Shown here one piece after another: positions 34,930-37,415 of a DNA stretch of 37,415 nucleotides. The position numbers were made by a program, and so were the translations under genes. Position 1 is the stretch's first letter. The number at the start of each line of letters is the position of its first letter. The notes beneath the pieces were generated by a model. That model saw only the letters and a list, made by a program, of their open reading frames with translations. It had not been told where the DNA came from and made no database searches. This stretch comes from an uncultured Clostridium sp. (lineage in GTDB: Bacteria; Bacillota; Clostridia; Lachnospirales; Lachnospiraceae). The stretch is from positions 1 through 37,415 of the forward strand of contig CAMEIH010000024.1 of assembly GCA_945917985.1 (NCBI GenBank). Direction: 5' to 3'.

Positions 34930-35541
34930 ATGCGTTTGCCGTCAGTTGTGAAACAAATGGGAAAAGTCACAGGAGAAAGCAGAGTCTACATTGAAGATTA
35001 TGTTTATACATATCTGAATGAATTAAAAAAAGAAAAGAACAGTCTCCCGGTGAGAGTGGCACTTTACGGACATGCCTTTTGCCGGGAGAATATCCATTAT
35101 TATTTAATCTATGGAGCCTCCGGCGTTGTGGAGGAAATGGAGAATGGCAGAGATCAGGAAGAGATAGGAAAACAGTTTTTTGCCGGATACAGCCTTATCG
35201 GATATGTTAATATTTATGAAAAGCAGAATCTTCCGGGAACGGAAGAAGGCTGCTATATTTTTTATGAATCCAATGAAGCAATGCAGAACTATATGTTATC
35301 TTGCTTTAAAAGAAAAAAGGAACTGAATGAAGAGGAAAAAGATAAGTGTCAGGCTTACGGAGGTAATAAAAAAGCAGGAGAAAAATTTGCTTTATCCTTT
35401 ATCAGGGAACTGTTTTGTAAGACTTTTCTGGGGCTTACGGTTATGCTAACTGCGGTGGCGGTGGTAACAATTGATAATTACAGGTGTATGTATGACTTTA
35501 CAATGATGGCGGTGCGAGTCTTGCAGGCAGCAGGACAATAG
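34930..35541 (+). CDS. Unrecognised protein with one C-terminal membrane helix
   Basis: I do not recognise this 203-residue protein. The first 150 residues alternate strands and helices (VRVALYGHAFC, YYLIYGASGVV, YSLIGYVNIYEKQ), faintly like an MPN/JAB fold but without the HxH...D metal residues. A charged stretch follows, with many Lys/Glu (130-150). A hydrophobic helix at about 167-184 (FLGLTVMLTAVAVVTI) and a short tail make it a likely tail-anchored membrane protein. GGAGG precedes the ATG. It is 24 bp before the DUF5711-like gene, so the two probably share an operon and possibly a complex. Confidence 0.7.
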   Translation: MRLPSVVKQMGKVTGESRVYIEDYVYTYLNELKKEKNSLPVRVALYGHAFCRENIHYYLIYGASGVVEEMENGRDQEEIGKQFFAGYSLIGYVNIYEKQNLPGTEEGCYIFYESNEAMQNYMLSCFKRKKELNEEEKDKCQAYGGNKKAGEKFALSFIRELFCKTFLGLTVMLTAVAVVTIDNYRCMYDFTMMAVRVLQAAGQ

Positions 35542-35565
35542 GACACAGGCCATGGAGATGAATCA

Positions 35566-36777
35566 ATGTCTAATGTGCGGGATTATTTAAAAGAGAGAGA
35601 AAAAAGGCTGGGAGCTTCTCAGCCTGTTAATTATAAGGATAAAATCAAAAGCCATAAATTAACGATTCTTTATCGGGCGGCCCTTGTAATCGTATTGATT
35701 GCTGCAGTGGCTGTCTTTTTGGTCGTGCAATGGAAAAACAAGGTTTTCAGCGAAAGCGTGGTTGTCAGTTCAACACCGGTCACGATTGTCCAGGGGGCTA
35801 CGGTTGAGAATCTTGGAGGTAATATTCTCCTGTACAGCAAGGACGGTGCCAGCTGTATTGATGCCAAAGGGAATGCTCTCTGGAATCAAACGTTTGAAAT
35901 GCAGGAACCAATGCTGTCAGTGTGCAATAATGTGGCGGCAATTGGTGATTATAATGGCAGAACAGTGTATGTGGTAAGCAGTACGGGACAGCTCGGGACA
36001 GTAAATACCAATCTTCCTATCCGAAAAATATGTGTTTCACAGAACGGTGTTGTGGCAGCAGTGCTTGATGATGCCGAAGTTACCAGAATATTACTTTATA
36101 ATGGAAATGAGAATACAGATACCTCCATTGTGGATATTAAGGCAACCATGGATAAAAGCGGATATCCCATGAGCCTTTCCCTGTCTCCGAATGGAAAACT
36201 TCTGGCAATTTCTTACCTCCATGTTAACAGTGGAGAAATGAAATCCAGTGTGGCATTCTTTAATTTTGGTGAAGTGGGAAAAAACGAAAGTGATAATTAT
36301 GTAAGCGGATATGATTATCCCGATACCGTAATCCCTTATGTTCAGTTTATGAATAATAGTGCGGCATTTGCTGTTTCTGATGACAGAATTGTGTTCTTTG
36401 AGGGAGGCGAAAAGCCGGCCAATAAAGCAACAGCCCTTCTGAACGAGGAAGTTCAGGGTATTTATTATAATGAAGATTATGTGGGACTTGTCTTTCATAA
36501 TCAGACAGGAGAGAGTGCATACCGTCTTGATGTATACAATACTGCAGGTACCAAGATTCATTCCCAATTATTTGATATGGAATATACGGATATTATTTTC
36601 AGCAGAGATCAGGTAATCATTTACAATGACATGGATTGCAAGATCTGTAATATGAGTGGGGTAGACAAATTTACCGGTACTTTTGAAAAGCCGTCTTCAC
36701 TGCTGGTACCCACTTCTTCTAATTATAAATATGTCTCGGTGACAAGCAATTCTGTCGATGTCATTGAACTGAAATAG
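35566..36777 (+). CDS. DUF5711-like membrane-anchored beta-propeller protein
   Basis: The protein has 403 residues: a charged cytoplasmic N-terminus (1-35), a single helix (about 38-54, ALVIVLIAAVAVFLVVQW), then an outside domain of repeated beta blades with turns such as SKDGAS, DYNGRT and SPNGKL. The pattern fits the DUF5711 family of clostridia, whose function is unknown. GGAGATG lies before the ATG. A 44-bp gap leads to the CvpA-like gene. It could be a scaffold or sensor at the cell surface. Confidence 0.75.
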   Translation: MSNVRDYLKEREKRLGASQPVNYKDKIKSHKLTILYRAALVIVLIAAVAVFLVVQWKNKVFSESVVVSSTPVTIVQGATVENLGGNILLYSKDGASCIDAKGNALWNQTFEMQEPMLSVCNNVAAIGDYNGRTVYVVSSTGQLGTVNTNLPIRKICVSQNGVVAAVLDDAEVTRILLYNGNENTDTSIVDIKATMDKSGYPMSLSLSPNGKLLAISYLHVNSGEMKSSVAFFNFGEVGKNESDNYVSGYDYPDTVIPYVQFMNNSAAFAVSDDRIVFFEGGEKPANKATALLNEEVQGIYYNEDYVGLVFHNQTGESAYRLDVYNTAGTKIHSQLFDMEYTDIIFSRDQVIIYNDMDCKICNMSGVDKFTGTFEKPSSLLVPTSSNYKYVSVTSNSVDVIELK

Positions 36778-36821
36778 TGGTGAAGCTTAATTGATCTTTT
36801 TAAACATGAGGATAAAAGTAA

Positions 36822-37214
36822 ATGTATTACGCAGCACTTGTTGTGATTGTTTTCATTTTTATATGGCGAATAGTGGCAGGCTTTAAGAGAGGAATGATAC
36901 AGGAACTTGTTTCTCTGATCGCTATGGTCGTTGCAGGATTTTGCATGATTCTGATTTTGGGAGCTGTCGGTAGTTATCTTGAACGGGAAATCGGACAATT
37001 GATCCAGTTTATCAGTGTTCTTCTTGTAGTGTGCATTGTGTATAGACTGGTGAATATTTTGTTTACATCTCTGAAACTTATTTCAAAACTTCCTATTATA
37101 AGATGGGTGGATAAGCTGCTCGGAGTAGTTGTAGGCGGAGCAGAGGCAGTGCTTCTTGTAGGTGTGGCAGTTCATTTCTTGAAAAACTGGGGACTTTCTC
37201 AAATTATCCATTGA
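36822..37214 (+). CDS. CvpA family membrane protein
   Basis: This 130-residue protein has four hydrophobic helices. The short basic loop FKRGMIQELVSL after the first helix and the DKLLGVVVGGAEAVLLVG segment are typical of CvpA/colicin-V-production proteins. The family is linked to envelope stress and septation, with no clear biochemical role. It is a little shorter than usual (about 160-200) and ends without the common C-terminal tail. A perfect promoter starts inside its last codons. Confidence 0.75.
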   Translation: MYYAALVVIVFIFIWRIVAGFKRGMIQELVSLIAMVVAGFCMILILGAVGSYLEREIGQLIQFISVLLVVCIVYRLVNILFTSLKLISKLPIIRWVDKLLGVVVGGAEAVLLVGVAVHFLKNWGLSQIIH

Positions 37215-37240
37215 CAAGAAAAATAGACTGATGCTATAAT
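37211..37240 (+). promoter_or_regulatory. Strong promoter P1, both hexamers perfect
   Basis: TTGACA (37211-37216, over the stop codon of the CvpA-like gene) and TATAAT (37235-37240) are separated by 18 bp. Both match consensus at all six positions. Confidence 0.8.
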
Positions 37241-37306
37241 AAAAATCCACCGCGAAAAACAAAGTGGAAGTGGTGGAAAAGAAATTTAAAAAATTTGAAA
37301 AAAGTC

Positions 37307-37335
37307 TTGACACAGAATAAAGCACATGATATTAT
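37307..37335 (+). promoter_or_regulatory. Strong promoter P2, tandem with P1
   Basis: TTGACA (37307-37312) and TATTAT (37330-37335) have 17-bp spacing, 96 bp downstream of P1. A tandem pair of this strength is typical of rRNA operons. Confidence 0.8.
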
Positions 37336-37415
37336 ATCAGAGTTGCGTCTGAACAAGACAAAACAACTTCCAATCGAGAGAAAGGAAGCGTACCTTGACA
37401 AATAAACAGCAATGC
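37336..37415 (+). other. Leader of a highly expressed unit, possibly an rRNA operon, cut by the window end
   Basis: No stable RNA or complete gene is inside the window. The stretch GTACCTTGACAAATAAACA (37390-37408) resembles the conserved CTTGAAAACTAAACA-type leader or spacer box of Firmicute rRNA operons. An alternative is a protein start at TTG 37395 preceded by AAAGGAAG, open to the window end, with only seven codons visible. Confidence 0.4.

Noticed and set aside
37247-37278. Terminator after the CvpA-like gene (TCCACC...GGTGGA)
   Set aside because: Arms are only 6 bp with a 20-nt loop and no T-run follows.
37395-37415. Start of a protein gene (TTG with AAAGGAAG upstream)
   Set aside because: Only seven codons are visible and the sequence fits an rRNA leader box better, so it is kept as an alternative only.

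Overview
The window looks like chromosomal DNA from a low-to-mid GC, spore-former-related Firmicute, most likely a gut clostridium of the Lachnospiraceae type. The reasons are strong AGGAGG-type ribosome sites, frequent GTG/TTG starts, spoVG, a Spo0A-type DNA-binding protein, a DnaD/DnaC (DnaI-like) helicase-loading pair, a GlgC/GlgD pair and a clostridial-type phosphofructokinase with GGNGT/PKTIDND motifs. Assignment below family level is not possible from the sequence alone. No prophage, insertion sequence, CRISPR array or tRNA is visible. Nearly all genes are intact.

Layout. (1) 1-4533, + strand: a polyprenyl-phosphate-type glycosyltransferase followed 3 bp later by a giant membrane protein. 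Its first half looks like a YfhO/DUF6044-type GT-C membrane protein and its second half is an M3 zinc metallopeptidase with HEFGH. (2) 4615-9508, - strand: murC, then dnaD-like, dnaC-like helicase loader and a divergent PRPP synthetase. Between murC and dnaD lies a cluster of six DnaA-box-like 9-mers, three of them perfect, upstream of a good sigma-A promoter for the dnaD operon. A perfect hairpin at 4566-4598 separates the two converging units. (3) 9858-16911, + strand: glgC-glgD (glycogen), spoVG, a terminator, then pth-mfd. This keeps part of the Bacillus spoVG...pth...mfd neighbourhood. (4) 17144-27200, + strand: a phosphate regulon, pstS-pstC-pstA-pstB-phoU, a Na/phosphate cotransporter with a PhoU tail and a PhoP/PhoR-type two-component system, followed by a serine hydrolase and a divergent Ham1/RdgB-like pyrophosphatase. 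A run of three 11-bp-spaced TTACA-type repeats precedes pstS. (5) 27298-29954: a stand-alone Spo0A C-terminal domain protein, a PseC-like aminotransferase and a GT2 glycosyltransferase, probably one operon. (6) 30044-34806: pfk, the replication/repair cluster dnaX-ybaB-recR, then galM. (7) 34930-37214: an unrecognised membrane-anchored protein, a DUF5711-like propeller protein and a CvpA-like protein. (8) 37211-37415: two very strong tandem promoters and a leader that may belong to an rRNA operon starting just outside the window.

The items most worth a second look are the GT-C/metallopeptidase fusion with its partner glycosyltransferase, the DnaA-box cluster controlling a helicase-loader/PRPP synthetase operon, and the orphan Spo0A-effector gene linked to sugar-modifying genes. 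All functional calls are from reading motifs by eye; no database search was possible.
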